A stretch of 64,000 bases of DNA, taken from contig NZ_BMEM01000002.1 in the NCBI RefSeq assembly GCF_014636495.1, positions 1 through 64,000 of the forward strand. The letters run 5' to 3'. Below the pieces are notes generated by a model. The model saw only the letters and a program-made list of their open reading frames with translations. It was not told the DNA's origin and searched no databases. Position 1 is the stretch's first letter; every line of letters begins with the position of its first letter. Source of the DNA: Ornithinimicrobium tianjinense. Lineage in GTDB: Bacteria; Actinomycetota; Actinomycetes; Actinomycetales; Dermatophilaceae. The translations under genes and the position numbers were made by a program. This document shows positions 57,950 through 64,000 of this stretch, in pieces.

Positions 57950-58387
57950 TCAGCCCAAGATTCCCGCAGTAGCCATGGACGCTGCGAGACCGGCGAGCGC
58001 GTCGCGGGAGAGAACGCCAAACTGCGTGGCCGTCTTTCGAAGTGCTGAGGCATCGTCCTCGTTGTCGGCCCGCTCGGCGAGGCCTTCCAGGATGCTCACT
58101 AAGCGCTCCCTGAAGTCATCGCCGCTGGGGTGCAGCCCAGTCACGAGATAGGCAGATCCAGATAGGTCCTTGAACCTCAGGACGGCGCGACCGGCGGTGC
58201 CAAGGGTGCCCACGTAGCCGCGCCTCTCGAGCGCCTTCGCTGCGAGTTGGACCACGTCAACTTCCATGCTCAACGACTCTGCAACCGATGTCACGGTGGG
58301 CGTGGGCTCGCCGCCGTCGATACGGCGCGCCACTTCTCGTAGGACCGGCAGATCGCGGTCGAACCACACGTCATCTAGCTGCTTCAT
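57950..58387 (-). CDS. Hypothetical winged-helix-like cargo protein
   Basis: 145 residues. Not recognised. The N-terminal part (FDRDLPVLREVARRIDGGEP, TVTSVAESLSMEVDVVQLAA, KALERRGYVGTL) has the helix-turn-helix-wing order. The C-terminal part (RERLVSILEGLAERADNEDD, ALRKTATQFGVLSRDALAGL) is helical. TAGAGT (58400-58395) lies 7 nt before the ATG (leaderless). Lone minus-strand gene in the cargo, tail to tail with the restriction gene. Confidence 0.72.
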   Translation of the reverse strand: MKQLDDVWFDRDLPVLREVARRIDGGEPTPTVTSVAESLSMEVDVVQLAAKALERRGYVGTLGTAGRAVLRFKDLSGSAYLVTGLHPSGDDFRERLVSILEGLAERADNEDDASALRKTATQFGVLSRDALAGLAASMATAGILG

Positions 58388-58532
58388 GCCTGTGACTCTA
58401 CGCAACGCCAGGCCCCGGCATCCGACCCCCTTCTGACCCCTTTACTCGTCCCCAGCGGCGTCACTCTACTGAGGTAAGAAGGTCATCGGGTACCGGGAGT
58501 GGCGTGGCCCCCAGGCGTGTAGGGTCCGCCCT

Positions 58533-58697
58533 ATGGAGGGGGATGCTGCCTTGACGCGGGTTGGTTCACATCCTGGAGCCCGGCACACCGTCGCGGAGAT
58601 CTACCAAGCGTGTCTTGCCTCCGTCGGGGAACGAGCGACGCCGGGCTTCTCTAACTGGGTGATCGGTGGATCGTGGCTAGAGGAGGTGACCCGGTGA
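58533..58697 (+). CDS. Leaderless 54-residue small protein
   Basis: 54 residues, beginning MEGDAALTRVGSHPGARHTV and ending NWVIGGSWLEEVTR. TAGGGT (58520-58525) sits exactly 7 nt before the ATG, the pattern seen at many starts here. Its TGA overlaps the GTG start of the DUF2510 gene (GTGA), so the two are coupled. No membrane segment. Not recognised; could be a real small protein or a coupling leader peptide. Confidence 0.6.
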   Translation: MEGDAALTRVGSHPGARHTVAEIYQACLASVGERATPGFSNWVIGGSWLEEVTR

Positions 58698-59494
58698 CTC
58701 CGCAATTCCCGCACGCAGGGTGGTACGACGACCCGCTGGACACCGGCAGCATGCGGTTCTGGGATGGTCGGCAGTGGACTCAGCACACCAGTCCGAAGCA
58801 CTCTACGACCGTTAACACGGCTGGGCGCGCTGCGGTCCCGGGCCCTGACGTGTCTCAGGGGCAGCGCCACGACCGGCAGGACACGGAGTCGGCCCGCCGG
58901 CACGGCCAGGAGCAACAGCACACTCCGAGAATGAATAGCGCCGAGCAGCATCGCCACTTAAGCGACCCCTTGAGTGCCGACTCGCCCGATGATCGGCCGC
59001 CGAACAGGGTGGTGAAGCTCCTAGCCGTCTTAACCGGGATAATGCTCCTCGCTGCGGTCCTGCCTTTGAACTCCGATTACTACCTCGGGTTACGTTGGAT
59101 GGTCATGGTCGTCAGCCTGCTTGTGGTTTGGGATGGGTGGCAGGCGAGCCAGGCGGACGGCGAGGGTCGACGATCCTGGCTCTTGATGGCCTCCCCCGTG
59201 TTACTGCTCCTGGCAATCCTTTTCAATCCGATCTACCCAGTGTGGATGGAAAGGGCGCAATGGCGGCCGGTCAACATCCTCGGTGGACTCATCCTGTTGC
59301 AGTACCCACTCATCTCATTCGCGCAGGTAGGTCAGACCGATGGAAGCAAGGTGTGGGTAGGGATTCGTGGGTACGGGGTGATGTGCCTCGTGGCCGCGGC
59401 TATGTCCTTCGGGGTCATAGTGTCTAGTCCAGATCCCCTGATGGAGGATGTCGACATAGCCTGCGATTCGCCGCTTCCCGGTGAGTGCCCCTGA
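58694..59494 (+). CDS. DUF2510 membrane protein
   Basis: 266 residues. The N-terminal DUF2510 motif is AGWYDDPLDTGSMRFWDGRQ followed by WTQHT. A polar His/Gln/Arg-rich linker (about 40-100) leads to about five hydrophobic segments (LLAVLTGIMLLAAVLPL, WMVMVVSLLVVW, WLLMASPVLLLLAIL, NILGGLILLQYPL, YGVMCLVAAAMSFGVIV). GTG at 58694 has GGAGGT 6 nt upstream. Function unknown; the soluble motif probably faces the cytoplasm. Codons are less GC-rich than in the flanks. Confidence 0.82.
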   Translation: MTPQFPHAGWYDDPLDTGSMRFWDGRQWTQHTSPKHSTTVNTAGRAAVPGPDVSQGQRHDRQDTESARRHGQEQQHTPRMNSAEQHRHLSDPLSADSPDDRPPNRVVKLLAVLTGIMLLAAVLPLNSDYYLGLRWMVMVVSLLVVWDGWQASQADGEGRRSWLLMASPVLLLLAILFNPIYPVWMERAQWRPVNILGGLILLQYPLISFAQVGQTDGSKVWVGIRGYGVMCLVAAAMSFGVIVSSPDPLMEDVDIACDSPLPGECP

Positions 59495-60007
59495 TAGACA
59501 GGGGAGCCTCAGACTCGTAAGCCGACGACTCAAGTCAGACCTGCGTTTCTTGCGGTCCCCAATCGCGTGCGCCCGCGAGAACATAGGGGGACGCAGATGA
59601 TGGGTGCGAGATGTCAGTCGCCGTTGCAGGTCTGTGGCATGGCGGTGCGACCCGGCGGACGGACGCCGCAGTAACTGCAGAGACCTGCGGAAAGCACCGC
59701 GCTGAGTGTCACAAAGTTGCGGATCACCAGAGGCGTCGGCCCTGGCGCATTAGCTCAGCGTTGCATGTGTCGTCCAGGCTTTGACAACATGTTGACTGTG
59801 CTGACGTACCGGCTGAGCCATGGGATCGGGCCGTTGGAGAGAGTCTGAGCGGCCTGCAGGGTGGAGTGATGCCAGGTGTGAGCGGTTCCCGAACATAGGA
59901 CAGCCAACGTGGTGGTGCAGGGCTCGTCGAGCACTCTCGCTGACTCGGCGGTCGCTTGGACCCCCCACGCCCCTGCACCCGATCAGACATCCCGTTACGG
60001 TGTCCAC
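59495..60007. other. 513-bp intergenic stretch of the element
   Basis: No credible gene on either strand. A perfect 8-bp inverted repeat GCAGGTCT...AGACCTGC flanks about 40 bp near 59628-59684. TTGACA occurs around 59781 without a good -10. A TACGGT box at 59996-60001 belongs to the next gene. Otherwise nothing is seen. Confidence 0.5.
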
Positions 60008-60406
60008 ATGACGCTCGCCGACGACGCCCTCGTCGTGAGGGGTGGCATCGCTCGTGATGCCTCGTCGGTGGCAGACCGGGTCGAGGACGCAATAGAGTCG
60101 GATGGTGTCGCGGTGTTGTCGGTGTATGCGGGCCAGGCCAGCCCCACGGAGGACCAGAGCGACCTGTTGCTCCGAATCTGCCGGACGGCTGACCTGCGGC
60201 ATGGGCAGGTCCAGACCGCACGGGCGGGCGACCTCCGTGCGGCTGGTTTCGAGATCCGCCACGAGGTGGCTGACGGCGAGCAGCCCAATCACTACCATGT
60301 GTATTTTCAGGTTCCGATGACAGAGTTACAGGCGCAGGTCTTCATCGACTGCTTCGATGGGCCGAAGCCTAACCCCAGGCCAGCCGAGGAGAGGAAGGCA
60401 CGATGA
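60008..60406 (+). CDS. Hypothetical cargo protein, first of a coupled trio
   Basis: 132 residues, not recognised. Mixed alpha/beta: ASSVADRVEDAIESDGVAVL and LLLRICRTADLRHGQVQTAR are helical; NHYHVYFQVPMTELQAQVFI is a strand-helix near the end; the last 20 residues are basic and Pro-rich. TACGGT lies 6 nt before the ATG (leaderless). The stop overlaps the next gene as ATGA. Confidence 0.72.
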   Translation: MTLADDALVVRGGIARDASSVADRVEDAIESDGVAVLSVYAGQASPTEDQSDLLLRICRTADLRHGQVQTARAGDLRAAGFEIRHEVADGEQPNHYHVYFQVPMTELQAQVFIDCFDGPKPNPRPAEERKAR

Positions 60407-60741
60407 TCCGCATCCCAGTGGACTTCAATGCTCGAGCCCACGACGGGCTGGTGGTTGCCAGCATGCGCAGGATCCAAGGTGAGGTGCAGGTCGGCGACGA
60501 GGTCCTCGCCGACGCCCGTGAAGACGAGATGGTCTACATGGCACGCGTCGTGGAGATCGACGGACGCAAGGTGTACCTCGACGTGGACTGGACTCGCAAC
60601 CTCGCTCAGGAGCCCCTCACAGTGCTGCTGATGAGCGCAGCCCCCTCCCTCTCCCGAGGGACCACGACCACCACATTGACGCCCGTACCCATGAGGTACA
60701 CGCCCGTGCATCACACCGTTCGACTGCACGTGCCAGCGTGA
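60403..60741 (+). CDS. Hypothetical cargo protein, second of a coupled trio
   Basis: 112 residues, not recognised. A beta-rich small domain (GLVVASMRRIQGEVQVGDEV, ARVVEIDGRKVYLDVDW) is followed by a Ser/Thr-rich tail (SAAPSLSRGTTTTTLTPVP). The alternating pattern resembles a small barrel. It overlaps both neighbours (ATGA at its start, GTGA at its end), so the three products are made together. Confidence 0.7.
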   Translation: MIRIPVDFNARAHDGLVVASMRRIQGEVQVGDEVLADAREDEMVYMARVVEIDGRKVYLDVDWTRNLAQEPLTVLLMSAAPSLSRGTTTTTLTPVPMRYTPVHHTVRLHVPA

Positions 60742-61172
60742 AACTGACCTTACTTCTGGCCGACTCGGCGCAAGAGGCACAGGGCAAGGTGCACGCCCTT
60801 GGTCTCGGATGGACTGCCATCGGCACGCCGACCTCTCCGATGGCGCTCGTCGTGTTGCTCGACGTTGACTGGGATGAAACGAACCGGGACATCGCGCTAC
60901 ACATCGAACTTGTCGATGCGGACGGACACCTCGTCACAGTGCCCGGGCCGTTCGGTGATCAGCCCCTGACGCTGGACGCCACTGCACAGGCTGGACGACC
61001 TCCGGGGATGCCACGAGGTGCCGCGGTTCGGCTGCCCCTGACGCTGAACGTCAGCGGGGGGCTACCGCTGGTCGCTGGCCAAAGGTACGAATGGAGAGCA
61101 ACGCTGAACGGCCAAGCCGACGCAGCCTGGGCACAGTCGTTCCACGTCTTGGCAAGCCCGCCGCATGAGTGA
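60738..61172 (+). CDS. DUF6941-like protein, third of a coupled trio
   Basis: 144 residues, GTG start. KLTLLLADSAQEAQGKVHAL and GWTAIGTPTSPMALVVLLDV match the pattern I associate with DUF6941, a small beta-sandwich family of unknown role. VSGGLPLVAGQRYEWRATLN is the late conserved strand pair. Last gene of the element before attR; 245 bp follow without a gene. Confidence 0.75.
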   Translation: MKLTLLLADSAQEAQGKVHALGLGWTAIGTPTSPMALVVLLDVDWDETNRDIALHIELVDADGHLVTVPGPFGDQPLTLDATAQAGRPPGMPRGAAVRLPLTLNVSGGLPLVAGQRYEWRATLNGQADAAWAQSFHVLASPPHE

Positions 61173-61417
61173 ATACGGTAGGCGCGGGGCCGTCACTTCC
61201 TAAGCCTGTGCTTCACGCATCAAGTGGGTCTTCTAGCGGGCCGCGCACCCGGGCGTGCACGCCAGCCTGGAGACATCACATGTCAAGACGGGCCTGCTAT
61301 CGCTTTGCTACGCCACTGCCGAGAACCAACCCGGATTCGATCGCAGGGCGGAGTTCCTGATGCCGCTTGAAGCCGACGGGCTAGGCTCCTGACCGACAGG
61401 ACAGGATCAGCCGTGTT
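61173..61417. other. Intergenic before attR, no gene seen
   Basis: 245 bp between the last cargo gene and attR. Open frames here are short and lack ribosome sites. I see no second integrase or tRNA remnant beyond the att repeat. Confidence 0.5.
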
Positions 61418-61464
61418 GGACTCATAATCCGTCGGTCCAGGGTTCAAGCCCCTGCTGGCCCACC
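61418..61464 (+). repeat. attR: 47-bp copy of the tRNA 3' end
   Basis: Exact copy of 49058-49104, from the anticodon-stem GGACTCATAATCC to the acceptor end. It lacks the 5' half of a tRNA, so it is not a gene; it marks the right end of the element and the original chromosomal tRNA 3' end. Confidence 0.96.
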
Positions 61465-61541
61465 AGATCTTTGGTCACGATGCGGTGACAACACGCGCAA
61501 AGCTTGCACGTCCGCGCCCCTATACGTTTAAGGTTCGAGGC

Positions 61542-62315
61542 ATGACGGACACCAACGACGGTCCCCGCCGTACCCCGGACCGCCCGCTCGTCGTTCTCGA
61601 GAACGTCAACAAGCACTTCGGCGACCTGCACGTGCTCAAGGACATCAACCTCACCGTGCACGAGGGTGAGGTGGTCGTGGTGATCGGGCCGTCGGGCTCG
61701 GGCAAGTCGACGCTCTGCCGGACGATCAACCGGCTCGAGACCTTCGAGTCCGGACGGATCACCATCGCGGGCAAGGAGCTGCCGCAGGAGGGCAAGGACC
61801 TGGCCAGGCTGCGCGCCGACGTCGGCATGGTCTTCCAGTCCTTCAACCTGTTCGCGCACAAGACGATCCTCGAGAACGTCACCCTGGGCCCGACGAAGGT
61901 CCGGGGCCTGAAGACGGCCGCGGCCAAGGACAGGGCGATGGAGCTGCTGAAGAGGGTCGGCGTGGAGCACCAGGCCGCGAAGTACCCCGCGCAGCTCTCC
62001 GGCGGACAGCAGCAGCGCGTGGCGATCGCCCGCTCGTTGGCCATGGAGCCGACCGTGATGCTCTTCGACGAGCCCACCTCTGCGCTCGACCCGGAGATGA
62101 TCAACGAGGTCCTGGACGTCATGACCCAGCTGGCCCACAGCGGGATGACGATGATCGTCGTCACCCACGAGATGGGCTTCGCCCGCAAGGCCGCGGACCG
62201 GGTCGTCTTCATGGCTGACGGCGCCATCGTGGAGGAGAACACCCCCGAGGAGTTCTTCACCCACCCCCGCTCGGCCCGGGCCAAGGACTTCCTGGGCAAG
62301 ATCCTCACCCACTGA
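61542..62315 (+). CDS. gluA: Glutamate-type amino-acid ABC transporter, ATPase
   Basis: 257 residues. Walker [11 protein letters not shown]-loop [13 protein letters not shown], signature [16 protein letters not shown], Walker [14 protein letters not shown], switch His in [12 protein letters not shown]. Polar-amino-acid (PAAT) ATPase; with gluB-C-D it imports glutamate or a related amino acid. The start at 61542 has TAAGGT 7 nt upstream (leaderless); a longer in-frame start at 61485 lies nearer attR and has no promoter support. Confidence 0.94.
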   Translation: MTDTNDGPRRTPDRPLVVLENVNKHFGDLHVLKDINLTVHEGEVVVVIGPSGSGKSTLCRTINRLETFESGRITIAGKELPQEGKDLARLRADVGMVFQSFNLFAHKTILENVTLGPTKVRGLKTAAAKDRAMELLKRVGVEHQAAKYPAQLSGGQQQRVAIARSLAMEPTVMLFDEPTSALDPEMINEVLDVMTQLAHSGMTMIVVTHEMGFARKAADRVVFMADGAIVEENTPEEFFTHPRSARAKDFLGKILTH

Positions 62316-62341
62316 AACACCTCACCAAGGAGATCCAGCAG

Positions 62342-63166
62342 ATGAGCACTTCCTTCCGCATCGCCGCCGTGGCGGCCGCCGCGGCCCTGGCCCTGTCCGC
62401 CTGCGGCAGCGACGGCGACGGCGCCGGCGCCGACGGCGACGGCCTGAAGATCGGCATCAAGTTCGACCAGCCCGGCCTGGGCCTCAAGGACGGCGAGAAC
62501 TACACCGGCATGGACGTCGAGGTGGCCAAGAAGGTCGCCGAGGGTCTGGGCGTGGCCGAGGACAAGATCACCTGGGTCCAGGCCCCCTCCCCGCAGCGCG
62601 AGCAGCTGCTCAAGACCGGTCAGGTCGACATGATCTTCGCGACCTACTCCATCACCGACAAGCGCAAGGCCGAGGTCTCCTTCGCCGGCCCGTACTTCGT
62701 CGCAGGCCAGAGCCTGCTCGTGGGCGCCGACTCGGACATCACCGGTCTGGACGACTCGCTCGACGGCAAGCTCCTCTGCTCGGTCACGGGGTCCACCTCC
62801 GCGGAGAAGATCAAGGAGGAGATCCCCGGGGTCGAGCTCCAGGAGTACGGCACCTACTCCGAGTGCGCCGCCCAGGTGGCCAACGGCACCCTGGACGCGC
62901 TGACCACCGACGACGCGATCCTCGCCGGCTACGCCGCCCAGGACACCTACAAGGGCAAGCTCAAGCTGGTCGGCGGCACCTTCTCCACGGAGAACTACGG
63001 CGTGGGCCTGCCCAAGGACTCCGAGCAGTGCGAGGAGATCAACGAGATCCTCAACGGCCTCTGGGAGGACGGCACGATGGAGCAGATCATCTCCGACAAC
63101 CTCGGCGAGGCCGGCTACGAGTACAACAAGGAGCTGAACCCGCCGGAGGCCGGCGGCAACTGCTGA
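62342..63166 (+). CDS. gluB: Glutamate-type ABC transporter, substrate-binding lipoprotein
   Basis: 274 residues. Lipoprotein signal (1-20) with lipobox LSAC, then a Gly/Asp-rich linker and a class II solute-binding fold: KIGIKFDQPGLG, VEVAKKVAEGLG, DMIFATYSITDKRKAEVSFA, TTDDAILAGYA. Anchored outside the membrane, it delivers the amino acid to GluCD. AAGGAGATCCAGCAG precedes the ATG. The gene is followed by a very stable hairpin. Confidence 0.94.
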   Translation: MSTSFRIAAVAAAAALALSACGSDGDGAGADGDGLKIGIKFDQPGLGLKDGENYTGMDVEVAKKVAEGLGVAEDKITWVQAPSPQREQLLKTGQVDMIFATYSITDKRKAEVSFAGPYFVAGQSLLVGADSDITGLDDSLDGKLLCSVTGSTSAEKIKEEIPGVELQEYGTYSECAAQVANGTLDALTTDDAILAGYAAQDTYKGKLKLVGGTFSTENYGVGLPKDSEQCEEINEILNGLWEDGTMEQIISDNLGEAGYEYNKELNPPEAGGNC

Positions 63167-63204
63167 GGCGCGGCTTCACGCCATACCTCGTCCGCCCGAC
63201 GACA

Positions 63205-63241
63205 CCGGAGGGTATGCCGCGCCGCGCGGCATACCCTCCGG
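63205..63241. terminator. 17-bp perfect hairpin between gluB and gluC
   Basis: CCGGAGGGTATGCCGCG (63205-63221) and its exact complement (63225-63241) enclose a 3-nt loop. No T run follows, so it is more likely a processing/stability element or partial terminator that favours gluAB message over gluCD. Each arm contains the window's over-represented GGTATGCC motif. Confidence 0.7.
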
Positions 63242-63261
63242 GTCAGGACCCACGGAGACCC

Positions 63262-63945
63262 ATGCAGACCATTTTCGAGCAGTTCGGGCTACTCGCCGCG
63301 TTCTGGATGACGATCAAGCTGACCCTGTGGTCGGCGCTCTTCGCCACCGTCATCGGGACGCTCGTGGCGATCATGCGCCTGTCCCCGGTGGGCATCCTGC
63401 GCCAGCTCGGCGCGACCTACGTGACGCTCGTGCGCAATACGCCGCTGACGCTCATCATGATCTTCAGCAGCATCGCCCTGTCGGGGGTGCTGGGCCTCGT
63501 GCTCGCCTCGCGTGACGCGCCCGGGGGCTACATCGCCACCCAGAACTTCCGGCTCGCGGTCCTCGCGCTCTCGGTCTACCACGCGGCGTTCGTCTGCGAG
63601 GCCATCCGGTCCGGCGTCAACACCATCCCTCTCGGCCAGGCCGAGGCGGCGCGTTCCATCGGGCTGACGTTCAGCCAGAGCCTGCGCGAGATCATCCTGC
63701 CCCAGGCGTTCCGCGGGGCGGTGACACCCCTGGGCAACACGCTGATCGCGCTGACCAAGAACACCACGATCGCGGCAGCCATCGGCGTCGCCGAGACGGC
63801 ACTGGTCATGCGCAACGTCGCGGAGTTCGACCCAGGACTGCTCTGGACGGCGTTCGGCCTCATCGCGCTCGGCTTCGTCATCCTCACGGTGCCGATGGGT
63901 CTGGCCACGTCCTTCCTCGCGCACCGCCTGGCGGTGAAGCGATGA
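63262..63945 (+). CDS. gluC: Glutamate-type ABC transporter, permease 1
   Basis: 227 residues, about five membrane segments. The PAAT permease signature is LVRNTPLTLIMIFSSIAL, and the EAA loop is AEAARSIGLTFSQSLREIIL followed by PQAFR. GGAG lies 4 nt before the ATG. The stop overlaps the next gene as ATGA, so GluC and GluD are coupled. Confidence 0.93.
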   Translation: MQTIFEQFGLLAAFWMTIKLTLWSALFATVIGTLVAIMRLSPVGILRQLGATYVTLVRNTPLTLIMIFSSIALSGVLGLVLASRDAPGGYIATQNFRLAVLALSVYHAAFVCEAIRSGVNTIPLGQAEAARSIGLTFSQSLREIILPQAFRGAVTPLGNTLIALTKNTTIAAAIGVAETALVMRNVAEFDPGLLWTAFGLIALGFVILTVPMGLATSFLAHRLAVKR

Positions 63946-64000
63946 CCGCCGCCAACGTCCTCTTCGACGCCCCCGGCCCCCGGGCCCGGGCCAGGCACCG
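63942..64000 (+). CDS. gluD: Glutamate-type ABC transporter, permease 2 (partial)
   Basis: Only the first 19 codons are in the window (MTAANVLFDAPGPRARARH). The FDAPGPRAR motif at the N-terminus is characteristic of actinobacterial GluD. The gene runs off the right edge. ATG overlaps the gluC stop. Confidence 0.85.
   Translation, partial: MTAANVLFDAPGPRARARH

Larger units (their letters stand above)
49058..61464. mobile_element. 12.4-kb tRNA-integrated element carrying a type ISP restriction system
   Basis: Bounded by the 47-bp direct repeat; 12,360 bp between equivalent points. Order: attL, terminator, integrase (minus), XRE regulator (minus), divergent control region, Cro-like protein, excisionase, small unknown, HTH replication-type protein, type ISP restriction-modification enzyme, then cargo of unknown function and attR. 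There are no capsid, tail, portal, terminase, relaxase or FtsK-type genes. Base composition is visibly less GC-rich than the flanks, above all in 55650-59500. The GTATGCC/GGCATAC motif common elsewhere in the window is missing. Confidence 0.93.

Noticed and set aside
59745-59775. tRNA-like fragment (GCATTAGCTCAG)
   Set aside because: It matches only the start of a D-arm. No anticodon arm, T-arm or acceptor pairing follows.
49058-61464. Full prophage
   Set aside because: No terminase, portal, capsid, tail or lysis gene is present in 12.4 kb; only integration, control and cargo genes are.
49058-61464. CRISPR array or cas genes among the element's defence cargo
   Set aside because: No regularly spaced short repeats with unique spacers and no Cas motifs are seen anywhere in the window.
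61418-61464. Second tRNA gene at the right end
   Set aside because: Only the 3' 47 bases are present; the acceptor 5' strand and D-arm are missing.

Overview
The window is 64 kb of a GC-rich actinobacterial chromosome. Gene content and order place it in the Micrococcales: glnE next to a glnA2-type glutamine synthetase, priA/hisA next to sseB, guaB1, a polyphosphate glucokinase, an F420-type deazaflavin reductase, DUF3145 and DUF222-HNH proteins, and the aceE–fasR–fabD–fabH–acpP–fabF block. The style resembles Serinicoccus/Ornithinimicrobium/Janibacter relatives, but the genus is a guess. Many genes start at or next to their transcription start: a TANNNT -10 box lies 6-8 nt before the ATG/GTG and there is no Shine-Dalgarno sequence. 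I used this to set many starts.

Layout. 1-450: leader and three tandem promoters of an rRNA operon whose 16S gene lies off the left edge. 453-9824 (minus): pheS-pheT-SDR-phosphotransferase-argR-argH-mpg-tyrS, which looks like the actinobacterial pheST-arg-tyrS cluster with most arg genes missing. 9872-10010: 52-bp tandem palindromic repeats. 10084-13003: a small unknown gene, an rRNA methyltransferase and infC-rpmI-rplT; infC starts at ATC. 13345-15380: Fur-type regulator and catalase. 15486-22866 (minus): sseB-priA, a hypothetical gene, and glnE/glnA2/ATL/SPOR-like. 22927-28810: map, ppgK, guaB1, DUF222-HNH, an MBL hydrolase and a deazaflavin reductase. 28833-29225: RNase P RNA. 29255-37600: MFS, HAD, RNB ribonuclease, YaaA, RNase H/phosphatase, zinc ribbon, Nif3, tRNA-Val, peroxiredoxin and DUF3052. 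37744-47305: pyruvate dehydrogenase E1 and the FAS-II operon with its PucR-type regulator, then a glycosyltransferase and DUF3145. 47589-48997: NlpC/P60 hydrolase and a CBS protein.

49058-61464 is a 12.4-kb integrated element. It sits in the 3' end of a CAT-anticodon tRNA gene and is bounded by a perfect 47-bp direct repeat. It carries a tyrosine integrase coupled to an XRE regulator, a divergent control region, a Cro-like protein, an excisionase, a replication-type helix-turn-helix protein and a very large single-chain type ISP restriction-modification enzyme. Its right half holds unrecognised cargo: a winged-helix-like protein, a leaderless 54-residue ORF coupled to a DUF2510 membrane protein, and a tightly coupled three-gene operon ending in a DUF6941-like protein. 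No virion genes are seen, so this is a small defence-carrying integrative element rather than a prophage. The motif GTATGCC/GGCATAC, found about 26 times in the rest of the window, is absent from it.

61542-64000: a glutamate-type ABC transporter (gluA-gluB-gluC and the start of gluD) with a 17-bp perfect hairpin between gluB and gluC.
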